Assembly: GCF_029537395.1 (NCBI RefSeq)
Contig: NZ_CP120677.1
Span: forward strand, 248,001-312,000
DNA length: 64,000 nt
Direction of reading: 5' to 3'
Source of the DNA: Tissierella sp. Yu-01
GTDB lineage: Bacteria; Bacillota; Clostridia; Tissierellales; Tissierellaceae
Part shown: positions 50,497-60,358 of the stretch, piece by piece
Layout: every line of letters starts with the position of its first letter
Numbering within the stretch: the first letter of the stretch is position 1
The notes under the pieces: generated by a model
The model's input: only the letters and a program-made list of their open reading frames with translations
Database searches by the model: none
What the model was told of the DNA's origin: nothing
Made by a program: the position numbers and the translations under genes

Positions 50497-50544
50497 GGCT
50501 AATTATTGCTGAGAAAAAATAAGTATTAAAAATAAATGTAGAGG

Positions 50545-50594
50545 AAAGAGGTAAAGTCATCAGTTAATGTATCTTTCATAGACTTTACCTCTTT
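50545..50594. terminator. Bidirectional terminator between the TraB-like gene and the convergent ABC operon
   Basis: AAAGAGGTAAAGTC (50545-50558) pairs perfectly with GACTTTACCTCTTT (50581-50594) over a 22-base loop, with a T-rich tail CTTTG on the plus strand. It separates convergent transcripts. Confidence 0.75.
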
Positions 50595-50666
50595 CTTTGA
50601 CTAAATCCCCATATAAATACCAACTGAAACATTATTCTTAAATGCTTTTGCTAACTGAGTTTTAAT

Positions 50667-52421
50667 CTATACTTGTTGCTGAAACTGGCTCATATACAAC
50701 TTCTCATAAAAGCCCTTTTTAATGATTAGCTCATCATGGGTACCTTGCTCAACAATGGTTCCGTTATTCATAACAAGGATTAAATCTGCATTTCTAATTG
50801 TAGAAAGACGGTGGGCAATAACAAAACTTGTTCTACCCTTCATAATATTTTTCATAGCAGTTTGTAGCATTAGCTCCAGCCTTGTATCTACGGAACTTGT
50901 CGCTTCATCAAGAATTAAAATTGCTGGATCTGCTAAGAATGCTCTTGCTATGGTTAATAACTGCTTTTCTCCAGCAGAAACATTGGATGACTCCTCATTG
51001 AGGACCATATCATAGCCATCTGGCTGAGTTTTAATAAAGTGATTTACATTGGCTATTTTAGCTGCATTGATAATATCTTCTCGAGTTGCATCATCGTTGC
51101 CGTATTTAATATTATCAGCAATACTTCCATTAAAAAGCCAGGTATCCTGTAGAACCATACCAAAGATAGAACGAAGTTTGTCCCTCTTCATATCTTTAAT
51201 ATTGATACCATCTATCTTAATTGCACCGCTATTTACATCATAGAAACGCATTAAAAGGTTGATTAATGTTGTTTTTCCAGCTCCTGTTGGTCCTACAATG
51301 GCTACCATTTGCCCATTTTTAACATCTACATTTAAATTCTCAATTAATATATTGTCCTTTGTATAGCCAAAGGACACATTTTCAAATGTAACATTCCCTT
51401 TTAGATCTTCAATGCTACGAGGATTTACTATCTCAGGGACTTCTTCCTCTGCTTCAAGAAAATCAAAAACTCTTCCCGAGGCTGCAATGGCAGATTGAAT
51501 AGAGGAAGACAATTGGGTTACTTGCCCAAGAGGATCATTTAGCTGCCACATATAACGTACAAATGCTTGAAGTTGTCCAACGGTTATGGTACCGGAAATT
51601 ACATAGGTTGTCCCTACGAAGATAACTGCTACCATGGCAATATAAGTCAGAAAGGAGATTAATGGTGACATTAACCCCGATATAAATTGTGATTTAAATC
51701 CATTCTCACAAAGATTATTATTAATCTTTTTAAATTGTTCAATGGATTCTCCTTGCTTGCCATATAATTTAATCTCTGTTAATCCTGTATATCTTTCTTG
51801 AATATAACCATTTAAAGCTCCTAAGGCATGCTGTTGATTTTTAAACATAAGAGTAGAACGCTTCATAATAAATCTCATAATAAATGCACTACCTGGAAGA
51901 ATCAAAACAGCCATTATCGCCATAGTAGGATTAATATAGAACATTAAGATCACAGCTAAGGTGATGGACAAAATAGCACTTAATATTCTAGATAAACTTT
52001 GTTGTAAGGCATTAGATATGGTTTCTACGTCATTGGATATAATGCTTAAGATGTCTCCAACAGTACGCTTATCAAAATAGCCAATTGGAAGTCTTGTAAT
52101 CTTCTTTTGAACTTCATTTCTTAGATCGCGCATTGAATTCTGTATCCCAATTGTTAAAAAGTATTGGGATAGGAAACCACAAGTGATATTTCCAATATAA
52201 ATCCCAAGCAATATTTTTATAATCCTAAGAATATAAGAAAAGCTAATAGCTGCGCCAGGAATGTTATTGGCAATATTCGCAACATCATCTTTTAATCTAG
52301 TCGTAATTAAACCTTCTACCATTGGTGCTGCTGCTAAAAAACCTGCATATATAATTAAAAGAAGAATTGAAGCGATAAAAAATATCAAATAGGGTTTTAT
52401 ATAAGGGTATAATTTTTTCAT
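50667..52421 (-). CDS. Heterodimeric ABC exporter, second half-transporter
   Basis: The 584-residue minus-strand protein has an N-terminal six-helix exporter domain (residues about 15-320) and a C-terminal ATPase with Walker A GPTGAGKTTLIN. Its signature is degenerate, VSAGEKQLLTIARA instead of LSGGQ, Walker B is ILILDEATSSVDTR and the H-loop is VIAHRLSTI. It overlaps its partner by four bases. Such paired half-transporters (BmrCD/LmrCD type) export drugs; typically one nucleotide site is degenerate. Controlled by the divergent MerR-type regulator. Confidence 0.9.
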   Translation of the reverse strand: MKKLYPYIKPYLIFFIASILLLIIYAGFLAAAPMVEGLITTRLKDDVANIANNIPGAAISFSYILRIIKILLGIYIGNITCGFLSQYFLTIGIQNSMRDLRNEVQKKITRLPIGYFDKRTVGDILSIISNDVETISNALQQSLSRILSAILSITLAVILMFYINPTMAIMAVLILPGSAFIMRFIMKRSTLMFKNQQHALGALNGYIQERYTGLTEIKLYGKQGESIEQFKKINNNLCENGFKSQFISGLMSPLISFLTYIAMVAVIFVGTTYVISGTITVGQLQAFVRYMWQLNDPLGQVTQLSSSIQSAIAASGRVFDFLEAEEEVPEIVNPRSIEDLKGNVTFENVSFGYTKDNILIENLNVDVKNGQMVAIVGPTGAGKTTLINLLMRFYDVNSGAIKIDGINIKDMKRDKLRSIFGMVLQDTWLFNGSIADNIKYGNDDATREDIINAAKIANVNHFIKTQPDGYDMVLNEESSNVSAGEKQLLTIARAFLADPAILILDEATSSVDTRLELMLQTAMKNIMKGRTSFVIAHRLSTIRNADLILVMNNGTIVEQGTHDELIIKKGFYEKLYMSQFQQQV

Positions 52422-54148
52422 TGCTCTAATTCCTCCTTTCTTAATTGTGAATCTGCAATTTCATAGTAAACACTACATGTTTTCAATAATTCCTTGTGAG
52501 TTCCAATTCCAACGACTTCGCCCTCGTTGAGAACTATTATTTTATCAGCATTCATAATGGTACTAATTCTTTGTGCTACAATGAATACAATAGATTCTTT
52601 TGTTTCTTCTCGTAAGGCTTCGCGCAACATAGCATCTGTTTTATAATCAAGAGCTGAAAAGCTATCATCAAAGATATAGATTTTTGGTTTTCGAATCAGT
52701 GCTCTTGCTATTGAGATTCTTTGTTTTTGTCCTCCAGAAAAGTTTTTAGCACCTTCACTGATATATTCTTGTAGTTTGTCCGGCTTATTTTCTATAAATT
52801 CCTTTGCTTGCGCTATCTTAATTGCGTGGTTCATCTCTTCTAAGGTTGTCCTTGAGTTACCAAATTTTAGATTCTCTTCGATAGTTCCATGGAATAAAAA
52901 TGCTTTTTGTGGAATGAAGCCGATCTTTTTACGAAGTGTATCGATATCATAATCCCGAATATCCACATCATTTATTTTTATTGCTCCCCTAGTAACATCA
53001 TAAAACCTTGGAATTAAATTGATTAATGTACTTTTACCGCTTCCGGTACTCCCAATAAAAGCAATAGTTTCACCTTGCTTTGCTGTAAAGGATACATCCT
53101 TTATGACAGGAAGCTCCCCATCGGGATATTGAAATGTAACGTGATCGAATTCTACTTTTCCGTTACCTTTTGTTTCTTTTACACAATTTTTAGAATTTAT
53201 TATAGACGGCTTTTCATCTAACAATTCCTGAATACGATTTGCAGAAACTCTTGCTCTTGGGTACATCACAAACACCATAGAAAACAGCATCATTGAGAAC
53301 AATGCCTGAAATTGGTATTCTAAGAAGGCAACCAATTGACCAACCTGTAAAGTTCCTTTATCAATCATGATGCTAGACACCCAAAACACTGCTAGCATGG
53401 ACAAATGTAATAAAAAGAAGAATGCTGGTTGCGTGAAAGAAATGATTGTGAACAATTTCTTTGAATTAGAGGCATATATTTCATTGATTCCTGCAAAGCG
53501 TTCTGCTTCATAGGCACTTTTTCTAAAGGCTCTGATAACTCTAATTCCCAATAAATTTTCCCTTGAAATCCTGTTTAAACCATCTAAGCTTTTTAGTTGC
53601 GCATCAGAAATAGGATTGGTTACTTTAGCAACGATAATAACACCTAATACTATAAATGGAAAGCTTGCCCCAATAATCAAAGATAAGCTTAAACTTGTTT
53701 TTATAGTCATAAATATACTAATAAAAATCATAAGTGGTGCCAGTAATGCTGTTCTGAAAAGTAAGTTTGAGAATAGCATCAGCTGAAAGGCATCACTAGT
53801 TGTACGGGTGATCATAGATGATACACCAAATTTAGTATACTCCTTGTGAGAGAGTTTCTGTGATTGTGCAAAAACATCATTTCGAATATCGCGAATCACA
53901 TATGTTGAAATTTTTGAAGAAGCATAAGTGATCAAAATAGTTCCTGCACCACCGATAATACTTACAAGTAGCATGGTTACTCCCATTTTTTTAATATAGC
54001 CAATGTCGCTATTACCAATACCTTTATCAATCATTGACGCCATGATTGTAGGAATGCCTAGCTGAACAGCAACAAAGCTAAATATTCCAAAGGTATTTAA
54101 TAAAATTAATTTGGGGTATCTTTTAAGATATTTTAATATTAACTTCAT
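52418..54148 (-). CDS. Heterodimeric ABC exporter, first half-transporter
   Basis: The start is taken at 54148 (AAGGAGG upstream), giving 576 residues from MKLILKYLKRYPKLILLNTFG; the longer frame to 54214 would cross the promoter start. Six membrane helices are followed by an ATPase with GSTGSGKSTLINLIPRFYD, a canonical signature FSGGQKQRISIARAL and Walker B IYIFDDSFSALDYKT. In that Walker B the catalytic Glu is replaced by Asp (FDDSFSALD), the mark of the degenerate site in heterodimeric exporters. First gene of the MerR-controlled operon. Confidence 0.9.
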   Translation of the reverse strand: MKLILKYLKRYPKLILLNTFGIFSFVAVQLGIPTIMASMIDKGIGNSDIGYIKKMGVTMLLVSIIGGAGTILITYASSKISTYVIRDIRNDVFAQSQKLSHKEYTKFGVSSMITRTTSDAFQLMLFSNLLFRTALLAPLMIFISIFMTIKTSLSLSLIIGASFPFIVLGVIIVAKVTNPISDAQLKSLDGLNRISRENLLGIRVIRAFRKSAYEAERFAGINEIYASNSKKLFTIISFTQPAFFFLLHLSMLAVFWVSSIMIDKGTLQVGQLVAFLEYQFQALFSMMLFSMVFVMYPRARVSANRIQELLDEKPSIINSKNCVKETKGNGKVEFDHVTFQYPDGELPVIKDVSFTAKQGETIAFIGSTGSGKSTLINLIPRFYDVTRGAIKINDVDIRDYDIDTLRKKIGFIPQKAFLFHGTIEENLKFGNSRTTLEEMNHAIKIAQAKEFIENKPDKLQEYISEGAKNFSGGQKQRISIARALIRKPKIYIFDDSFSALDYKTDAMLREALREETKESIVFIVAQRISTIMNADKIIVLNEGEVVGIGTHKELLKTCSVYYEIADSQLRKEELEQ

Positions 54149-54221
54149 AATAACCTCCTTCTGAATAACATGATTTAATGATATATTTCTAAATACCTTG
54201 ATATAAAAGAGCACTTGGACT

Positions 54222-54252
54222 ATTATAAACTATAAGGTTATCTTATAGTCAA
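54222..54252 (-). promoter_or_regulatory. MerR-type promoter with 19-bp spacer for the ABC exporter
   Basis: On the minus strand TTGACT (54252-54247) and TATAAT (54227-54222) are separated by exactly 19 bases, and the spacer and edge carry a dyad with arms ACTATAAG and CTTATAGT. An over-long spacer with a dyad is the hallmark of promoters that MerR activators twist into an active shape. The regulator gene lies divergently at 54303. Confidence 0.88.
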
Positions 54253-54302
54253 GATTAATTAATAAAAGTATAAAGGATTTAAGGATTTTAGGGAGGTTCG
54301 TG

Positions 54303-55127
54303 ATGACCCGCAATAAAAATGATTATTTAACCACTGGTGAATTCGCTAAACTATGTAATATCCCAAAACATATATTATTTCATTATGACCAAATCGGATT
54401 ATTTCAACCGGAAATAATTAAAGAAAACGGTTATCGATACTATTCATTCCATCAATGTGATACTTTTTATATTATTACTGCTTTGAAACAACTAGGAATG
54501 CCATTGAAGGAGATTAAAAAATTTATGGATGAACGAAATCCAAATGCTTTAATATCCTTACTGGATCAAAAATCAAAGGAAGTTACAAAAGAGCTTCTTA
54601 GGCTAGAGCAAATCAAAGATAGAATTGATACCTTAAAAGATATAACAGAAGAGGCCTTAATCGTAGAATACAATAAGATTGAATTGGCTTATCATAAAGA
54701 AGTCTATGGGCTGCGAAGTCCATTCATAGATCAGGGAACAGATAATTCTTATCCGGACTTTATTTCTTCCCTAATTGATTTTCTTAATAGTAGTAATGGC
54801 AGTATAATTGATTTTTTAGGTGCATCTCTTACTATTAATAATATTCTTGAGGAAAGATTTCACATCTTTTCCTATTTATATACGAAGGATGAAAATGCCT
54901 ATGCTAAGAATATTTCTTTAGTTCGTAGAGAAGGTTGGTATCTTCAGGCTTATTATAAAGGAAGTTACCAAAATATCGGTGAAATGTATACCAAGATTAT
55001 TGATTATGCTACAAAACACCAAATTAAACTGGGAAAACATGCTTATGAAGAGTATCTTATTTTTGAGGTTGGTGCTAAAAATCGAGATGACTATGTTACT
55101 TTAATATTGGTTGAAACCTGTAAGTAG
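54303..55127 (+). CDS. MerR-family activator with GyrI-like ligand domain
   Basis: The 274-residue protein (ATG 54303, GGGAGG six bases upstream) has the MerR winged helix at residues 8-75 ([40 protein letters not shown]), a linking helix with [21 protein letters not shown], and an effector domain of the BmrR/GyrI type from about 120 to the end. It should bind the dyad between itself and the ABC exporter genes and activate the 19-bp-spacer promoter when a drug binds. Confidence 0.9.
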   Translation: MTRNKNDYLTTGEFAKLCNIPKHILFHYDQIGLFQPEIIKENGYRYYSFHQCDTFYIITALKQLGMPLKEIKKFMDERNPNALISLLDQKSKEVTKELLRLEQIKDRIDTLKDITEEALIVEYNKIELAYHKEVYGLRSPFIDQGTDNSYPDFISSLIDFLNSSNGSIIDFLGASLTINNILEERFHIFSYLYTKDENAYAKNISLVRREGWYLQAYYKGSYQNIGEMYTKIIDYATKHQIKLGKHAYEEYLIFEVGAKNRDDYVTLILVETCK

Positions 55128-55203
55128 AAGAATCTAAACTTTTATATTTTTTCGCCGAATATATTAATTAAGAACAATGCCAAAAATTAGCGGAGGTAAC
55201 AAT

Positions 55204-55665
55204 ATGCGTATTGGAGAATTTAATTCTTATAGATATATCCATATTAGTAAGCTAAATAATTCTGCATCTAAAGTAGAAAAAACTAATAATGAAAAAAATA
55301 GCTCTCTGGAGAAGAAATACGAGTCTATTGATGAGTATCAGCGCAAGGCTATGAAGGAGATAGATAACTTGAAAGCCAAGCTGAATAAAGCTGATAAAGA
55401 GATAAAAGAAATGAGAGATACCTCTGAAAGAGAATTAAAATGTACTATTATTGCAAGAAGAATAATATCCGGTAATAAGGTTCCTAAAGCAGACTATATT
55501 TATTTGGCAGAAAATGATTCTTCACTTTATCAAAAATCAATTATTTTAAGAATACAACGTGATAAACCTTTAAAGTTCAAGCGAATATCTGAGTATGAAA
55601 AGGTTAAATGCTATGATACAAGAAAGTCCTATATGGAGAACCAGGAACAGCCCCTATATAGGTAG
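55204..55665 (+). CDS. Hypothetical coiled-coil protein
   Basis: ATG 55204 behind GGAGGTAAC gives 153 residues beginning MRIGEFNSYRYIHISKL. The middle (about 35-85, SLEKKYESIDEYQRKAMKEI then DNLKAKLNKADKEIKEMRDT) is a charged heptad-type coiled coil. The C-terminal third (TIIARRIISGNKVPKADYIYLAENDSSLYQKSII) looks globular and is reminiscent of short Firmicutes proteins of unknown role. No signal peptide or membrane helix. I do not recognise a family. Confidence 0.65.
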   Translation: MRIGEFNSYRYIHISKLNNSASKVEKTNNEKNSSLEKKYESIDEYQRKAMKEIDNLKAKLNKADKEIKEMRDTSERELKCTIIARRIISGNKVPKADYIYLAENDSSLYQKSIILRIQRDKPLKFKRISEYEKVKCYDTRKSYMENQEQPLYR

Positions 55666-55967
55666 TATAAATGCAGTGGCAAGTATATTTCAGCTAAACC
55701 CCTATATTGTATTATGTATAATATAAATAATATTTTAAGTAATTATTTTTCCTTTACGCATTCACCAAATATTTATAGATTGTGCAGGGTTCATTTTTCC
55801 AAAAGAATTTGAACTTTTAAGATTTTATGATAGTATGATATTGGTAGAAAAATTGGATAATCTAAATAATGAGTTTTAAATTGGCAATTGCTTCAGATAT
55901 TGTCATGAACAATGTGTTGTTAGTAAGGAGTACATATGAATTATTTAATTAAGGTGAGGGTTCTAAC
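55666..55967 (+). other. Intergenic region, no intact gene
   Basis: A short frame DCAGFIFPKEFELLRFYDSM ending LDNLNNEF* (about 55778-55879) may be the remains of a gene, without start or ribosome site. Just before the next gene there is a ribosome site GGTGAGG. No terminator is visible after 55665. Confidence 0.35.
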
Positions 55968-56990
55968 TTGAGTAAAGTATATTTTATTAAAAATACAGAA
56001 TCAGATTATAATAAGCTTGGAAATGATGCTTTAGAGCTTTTGAAAGAAGTAATATCAGAAACTGGACATAGTTTCCATAAAGAAGTACCTATAAAGGTTC
56101 ATTTTGGTGAAAAGGGAAACAAAACATTTATACCTGCAAAATGCTATGATAATATCATAAATTTTTTAAAAGAAAAAGGAGTATCTCCATCTTACATAGA
56201 AACCAACGTACTATATAGAGGGTCAAGAACCACCACAGAGCTTCATATTGAAACAGCAAAAGATCATGGATTTACACAGATTCCAATAATAATAGCAGAT
56301 GGAGACATTGGAACCGAGTACGATGAAATAGAAATCAATAAAGATTATATAAACAAATGTAAAATAGGTAGGGGCTATGGACAATTCAAACAGTTTATAG
56401 TCATGAGCCATTTCAAAGGACACGTTGAGGCTGGATTCGGGGGTGCTCTAAAGCAGCTTGCTATGGGCTTTGCTGCTAGAAGTGGAAAGCTAGAGCAGCA
56501 TTCAGGAATATCTCCAGTCGTAAATGCAGAAAAATGTATATCATGCGGAATATGCGTTAACAAATGTGACTTTAGTGCCATCGAAACTCCAGATACTGCA
56601 GTGATTGATGAGAGTAAATGTATTGGATGTGCAGGCTGTATTGCTGTTTGTCCGAGAGGTGCAATTGAAAATACTTGGGGAGGATCACATTTTCTAGAGA
56701 AACTTTCAGAGTATGCCTATGGAGCATCAAGAAATAAGGATATCATATATATTACCTTCGTTCACAATATTACGAAGGATTGCGACTGTTCAGGAACACA
56801 TATGAAACCAATTGCTGATAATATTGGTATTCTTGCTGGGAAAGATCCTGTTGCCCTGGATACTGCATGCTTAGACTTAGTTCAGGAAAACAGTAGACAA
56901 AAACTCTTTGAAAAAGGCAGGACTTCTCTTAGACATGCAGAAAAAATAGGATTGGGAACAATGAAGTATGAACTTAAGAAAATAAGGTAA
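55968..56990 (+). CDS. DUF362-family protein with two 4Fe-4S ferredoxin motifs
   Basis: The 340-residue protein (TTG start 55968, GGTGAGGG upstream) has a DUF362 domain (KVHFGEKGNKTFIPAKCYDNIINFLKEKG, MSHFKGHVEAGFGGALKQLAMGFAARSGKLEQHS). A ferredoxin insert at about residues 188-240 has CISCGICVNKC and CIGCAGCIAVCP, each followed by a typical fourth cysteine, so two 4Fe-4S clusters are expected. It ends with KDPVALDTACLDLVQE. DUF362 proteins are redox proteins of unknown exact role, common in anaerobes. Confidence 0.88.
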   Translation: MSKVYFIKNTESDYNKLGNDALELLKEVISETGHSFHKEVPIKVHFGEKGNKTFIPAKCYDNIINFLKEKGVSPSYIETNVLYRGSRTTTELHIETAKDHGFTQIPIIIADGDIGTEYDEIEINKDYINKCKIGRGYGQFKQFIVMSHFKGHVEAGFGGALKQLAMGFAARSGKLEQHSGISPVVNAEKCISCGICVNKCDFSAIETPDTAVIDESKCIGCAGCIAVCPRGAIENTWGGSHFLEKLSEYAYGASRNKDIIYITFVHNITKDCDCSGTHMKPIADNIGILAGKDPVALDTACLDLVQENSRQKLFEKGRTSLRHAEKIGLGTMKYELKKIR

Positions 56991-57110
56991 AATAATAGAT
57001 TATCACAAATAGTAATTCCACCTTAATTCTACTTGTAGAGAGTATGATTTTATAGTGGAGTAGTTAGTATGTTATAAAAGATATCTTATAAAAAATTAGT
57101 AGATTAATAT

Positions 57111-57138
57111 AAAGAGCCTTGGAAAAACAAGGCTCTTT
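57111..57138. terminator. Terminator between DUF362 and the convergent AraC gene
   Basis: AAAGAGCCTTG (57111-57121) pairs with CAAGGCTCTTT (57128-57138), with a six-base A-rich loop and T after the stem. It lies between converging genes. Confidence 0.8.
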
Positions 57139-57188
57139 TGTATGATTAGTAAAACTTGAGGAAATTATGAAATAATAAAGCACCTTCC

Positions 57189-58187
57189 TTATTTTGTTTT
57201 TCTAAATTGTAATGGAGTCTTTCCATAGGTCTTTTTAAACATTCTAGAAAAATTTGCGGAATAATTATATCCAACCTTAGCAGCTATATCTTCTATATTT
57301 AAATCTGTTGTAGATAGATAATTTGCGGCTACAGTCATTTTAATGTGATTTATATATTCTCCAATGGACATATGATAATGTTTGGAGAATCCTGCCTTTA
57401 GCTTCTGTTCATTTAAAAACACCATCTTACTTAAGGTTGCTATATCAGGAGGATTATTATAATTTTTTCTTAAAATATCATGGGATTTTTGGATAGCGGA
57501 TATATCAGAGGAAGTTAGCCTTATTCTTCTATCGCCAATGATAATATTCCCATAGTTGATTTGATTAGTAAATGCATTTTCAGGAGACCTAGTAGCCTCG
57601 TTTATTAAAATTGCAATGCACTCCAAGATCTTACTTTCTAGATAAATACTAGTTAAGGCATTTTTATGGTTTAAAGTTTGAAGCTGATTGATAATGTCAA
57701 CAATTTCTAAAGGAAGATAGATGTATGTATAATTTTTAATGAAAGCATTAAAATCCATTATATCTGGGAAATTAGGTTCTATGACTTCATCAAAATACCT
57801 TTCATGTATAGTTATTTCAATCCCATGAAAATGCTGACCTTTCTTCCAGTTTTGCTGACCCTTTAAATTTTTTTCAATAACAAAAAAAGATGAAGGGGTA
57901 AAGGATGATACAGGGTTGTTTTTAATTTTAAATTTTGTAGTTCCTTCATAAACTATACCAAATCGCATTAAAAGCTCAGGATTATCAAAAGAAACAGAAA
58001 AATCCTTAGGTATAGTATAATCTGCAATACCTAAATCATAATACCCAGCCCTTGAATAGCTAATTAAGTGACCAAGTTCAGGCTGGTTTTTATTTGTAAA
58101 TAATGTATAATGCTCCCCTTTAATTTCACTAAAAGTCAGTGCCTTTAACACTTCATTTTTAAATTCTTCACTAGATCTTACAATCAT
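57189..58187 (-). CDS. AraC-family regulator next to the siderophore operon
   Basis: The 332-residue minus-strand protein has an AraC double helix-turn-helix at its C-terminus (about 235-330; PPDIATLSKMVFLNEQKLKAGFSKHYHMSIGEYINHIKMTVA and IEDIAAKVGYNYSANFSRMFKKTYGKTPLQFRK). Its N-terminal 200 residues are of the type seen in PchR/YbtA-like siderophore-sensing regulators. It is divergent from a siderophore importer, with two Fur boxes in between, suggesting iron repression and siderophore induction. The siderophore identity is unknown. Confidence 0.85.
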   Translation of the reverse strand: MIVRSSEEFKNEVLKALTFSEIKGEHYTLFTNKNQPELGHLISYSRAGYYDLGIADYTIPKDFSVSFDNPELLMRFGIVYEGTTKFKIKNNPVSSFTPSSFFVIEKNLKGQQNWKKGQHFHGIEITIHERYFDEVIEPNFPDIMDFNAFIKNYTYIYLPLEIVDIINQLQTLNHKNALTSIYLESKILECIAILINEATRSPENAFTNQINYGNIIIGDRRIRLTSSDISAIQKSHDILRKNYNNPPDIATLSKMVFLNEQKLKAGFSKHYHMSIGEYINHIKMTVAANYLSTTDLNIEDIAAKVGYNYSANFSRMFKKTYGKTPLQFRKTK

Positions 58188-58316
58188 AGATATCTCCTTT
58201 TAAATAAAAAACAAGTCTATATTTTATATCAATATTATATTTAATTAAGAGTAAGTATTCAATACAAATAATCCGATTAGATGTAAAAATAATCATATAT
58301 GTTGTAAAGATTGCAA

Positions 58317-58365
58317 TGATAATGATTATCATATAGAATAGGGTAAGTAATGATAATTATTATCA
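58317..58365 (+). promoter_or_regulatory. Two Fur boxes controlling the siderophore operon
   Basis: TGATAATGATTATCA (58317-58331) is a perfect 7-1-7 Fur palindrome and TGATAATTATTATCA (58351-58365) is a near-perfect second box, centred 34 bases apart. They lie between the AraC gene and the importer, 60-110 bases before ATG 58425, and indicate repression by Fur under iron-replete conditions. Confidence 0.9.
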
Positions 58366-58424
58366 CATAGGAATAATTGTTCCAAATATACATAATTTAA
58401 ATTTTGAAAGGAAGAAGATATTAA

Positions 58425-59384
58425 ATGAAAAGAAATTCTATATTTAAAATAGTTTTGTTTGCCAGTGTAGCTATGTTATTATTTGTTGGTTGTTCAACTA
58501 CCCCAACTACTCCAAACGAACCAGATGTAGGAGAAATGAAAACTGTTACCATAACTGATGTAAGGGGAGATGTTGAAATACCAGAAAATCCAGAAAGAAT
58601 AGTAGATTTAAGTGGTAATAGTGATATTTTATCAATTTTAGGTTATGAGGTAATAGGAACTGCAAATAGTGATGCATATGATTACACAAGGTTTCCTTCA
58701 TATTTGCAAGAGACATTAGAAGGTGCAACTATATTAGGATATAGCATGCAGGACACTATGGATATTGAAGCTGTTATGAATTTAGAGCCAGATTTGATCA
58801 TAATTTCAACAGTACAAGAAAAAATGTACGATCAATTAAGTAATATAGCACCAACAGTAATGATCCAATTAGAAGCATTAGATTGGAAGGAAGATGTTAA
58901 AGCTATAGGTAAGGTGTTCAATAAACTAGATGTAGCAGAGGCATGGTTAGAGGATTATACTGCTAAAGCAAAAGTAGCAGGAGAAGAAATACTAGAATCT
59001 TATGGTGAAAACACAACATATTTATCCTTCTTAGCAAGTGGAGGTCAATTTTATGTATTTGATGGTGCTGGATTTGGAAGTGTTTTATATGAGGATATGG
59101 AGTTAAGAAAGCCAGAGGGAATGCCAGAGCAAAGCAATATAAGCCTACCTGTAGTTACTTATGAAGGATTAGCCTCAATAAAATCAGATTATATATTTGT
59201 TATTGCAACAGATGAAGACCTTAAGGTACTTGAAGAAAATACCATTTGGAATAATCTACCTTCAGTAAGAGAAGGAAAAGTTATTAAATTAGGTGCTTCG
59301 CCGTATTTTAACCAAGGATATAGTTCAATAGGTAGAGAAGTACTTTTAGATGAAATAGTGGAGATGTTAAATGAAACAAAATAA
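58425..59384 (+). CDS. Iron-siderophore-binding lipoprotein
   Basis: The 319-residue protein has a lipobox LLFVGC with lipidated Cys23. Its periplasmic-binding-protein fold of the FecB/FhuD group shows TVTITDVRGDVEIPENPERIVDLSGNSDILSILGYEVIG, LEPDLIIISTVQEKMYDQLSNIAPTVMI, and GKVIKLGASPYFNQGYSSIGREVLLDEI. It captures ferric siderophore outside the membrane. It overlaps the first permease gene by 14 bases. It is preceded by the double Fur box. Confidence 0.9.
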   Translation: MKRNSIFKIVLFASVAMLLFVGCSTTPTTPNEPDVGEMKTVTITDVRGDVEIPENPERIVDLSGNSDILSILGYEVIGTANSDAYDYTRFPSYLQETLEGATILGYSMQDTMDIEAVMNLEPDLIIISTVQEKMYDQLSNIAPTVMIQLEALDWKEDVKAIGKVFNKLDVAEAWLEDYTAKAKVAGEEILESYGENTTYLSFLASGGQFYVFDGAGFGSVLYEDMELRKPEGMPEQSNISLPVVTYEGLASIKSDYIFVIATDEDLKVLEENTIWNNLPSVREGKVIKLGASPYFNQGYSSIGREVLLDEIVEMLNETK

Positions 59385-60357
59385 TACAATAGCCTTTATA
59401 TTTTGCAGCATTATAGTGTTAATTATTGGGTTGTTTCTAGGTATTAGCCTAGGGGCAACCCATATTGGACTTACAGACATATGGGATAGTGTTTTTAACT
59501 ATACAGAAACACTTGAACTTATGTTAATTAGAGATGTACGTATTCCAAGAGTTCTTTCGGTATTATTTACTGGAGGTATCTTAGGTGTCACTGGTGCAAT
59601 GATTCAGGGGGTTACAAGAAATCCAATAGCAGAACCTTCCTTACTTGGAGTTAGTCAAGGAGCAACTTTAGTTATAGCTATTTTCTATGCTCTTGGAATC
59701 ACCATTAGTACTTCTAACGTAATGATTGCTTCATTAATTGGATCAATATTTAGCGGAAGCATTGTTGTAGGGTTTTTATCAAAGCAAACAAAGGGCAGTT
59801 CAATTACGAAGATTCTTCTAGCAGGCACTGCACTTAGTACTTTCTTTATCTCACTAACAACAATTATAGGGCTTTTGTCCAATCAGTCTCAGTTTATTGC
59901 TTTTTGGGTTTCTGGAGGATTTAGAAATGCGACTTGGGCAGATTTTAAGTTAGTGTCAATAGTTGGAACAGTAGGTTTAATTTTGGCCATCTTACTATCT
60001 AAGAAAATCAACATACTAAGTCTAGGAGATGATGTAGCAATAAGCCTTGGTGAAAATCCAGAAAAAATTAGATTATCAACTTTTCTTGTTATGATACCCA
60101 TGTGTGCAGCAGCTGTAGCTGTTGGAAAGAATATTGGATTTGTAGGATTGATAATGCCTCAAATAGTAAGAAAGATATTTGGTGAAGACTATACAAAGAA
60201 TATACCGTTATCCTTTCTCTTGGGATCAGTATTGTTAGTATACTCAGATATTGCTGCTAGACTATTTTATAGCCCTTATGAAATGCCTATAGGAATATTT
60301 ACTGCACTAATCGGAGTTCCCTTCTTTATAGCTGTGGCAAGAAAGGAGCGAGGTTAA
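59371..60357 (+). CDS. Siderophore ABC permease subunit 1 (FecCD family)
   Basis: The 328-residue permease has about nine helices and the FecCD signatures RIPRVLSVLFTGGILGVTGAMIQGVTRNPIAEPSLLGVSQGA near the N-terminus and GKNIGFVGLIMPQIVRKIFGEDY near 245-270. It pairs with the permease that follows. Its start lies inside the lipoprotein gene, so the cluster is translationally coupled. Confidence 0.9.
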   Translation: MKQNNTIAFIFCSIIVLIIGLFLGISLGATHIGLTDIWDSVFNYTETLELMLIRDVRIPRVLSVLFTGGILGVTGAMIQGVTRNPIAEPSLLGVSQGATLVIAIFYALGITISTSNVMIASLIGSIFSGSIVVGFLSKQTKGSSITKILLAGTALSTFFISLTTIIGLLSNQSQFIAFWVSGGFRNATWADFKLVSIVGTVGLILAILLSKKINILSLGDDVAISLGENPEKIRLSTFLVMIPMCAAAVAVGKNIGFVGLIMPQIVRKIFGEDYTKNIPLSFLLGSVLLVYSDIAARLFYSPYEMPIGIFTALIGVPFFIAVARKERG

Positions 60358-60358
60358 T

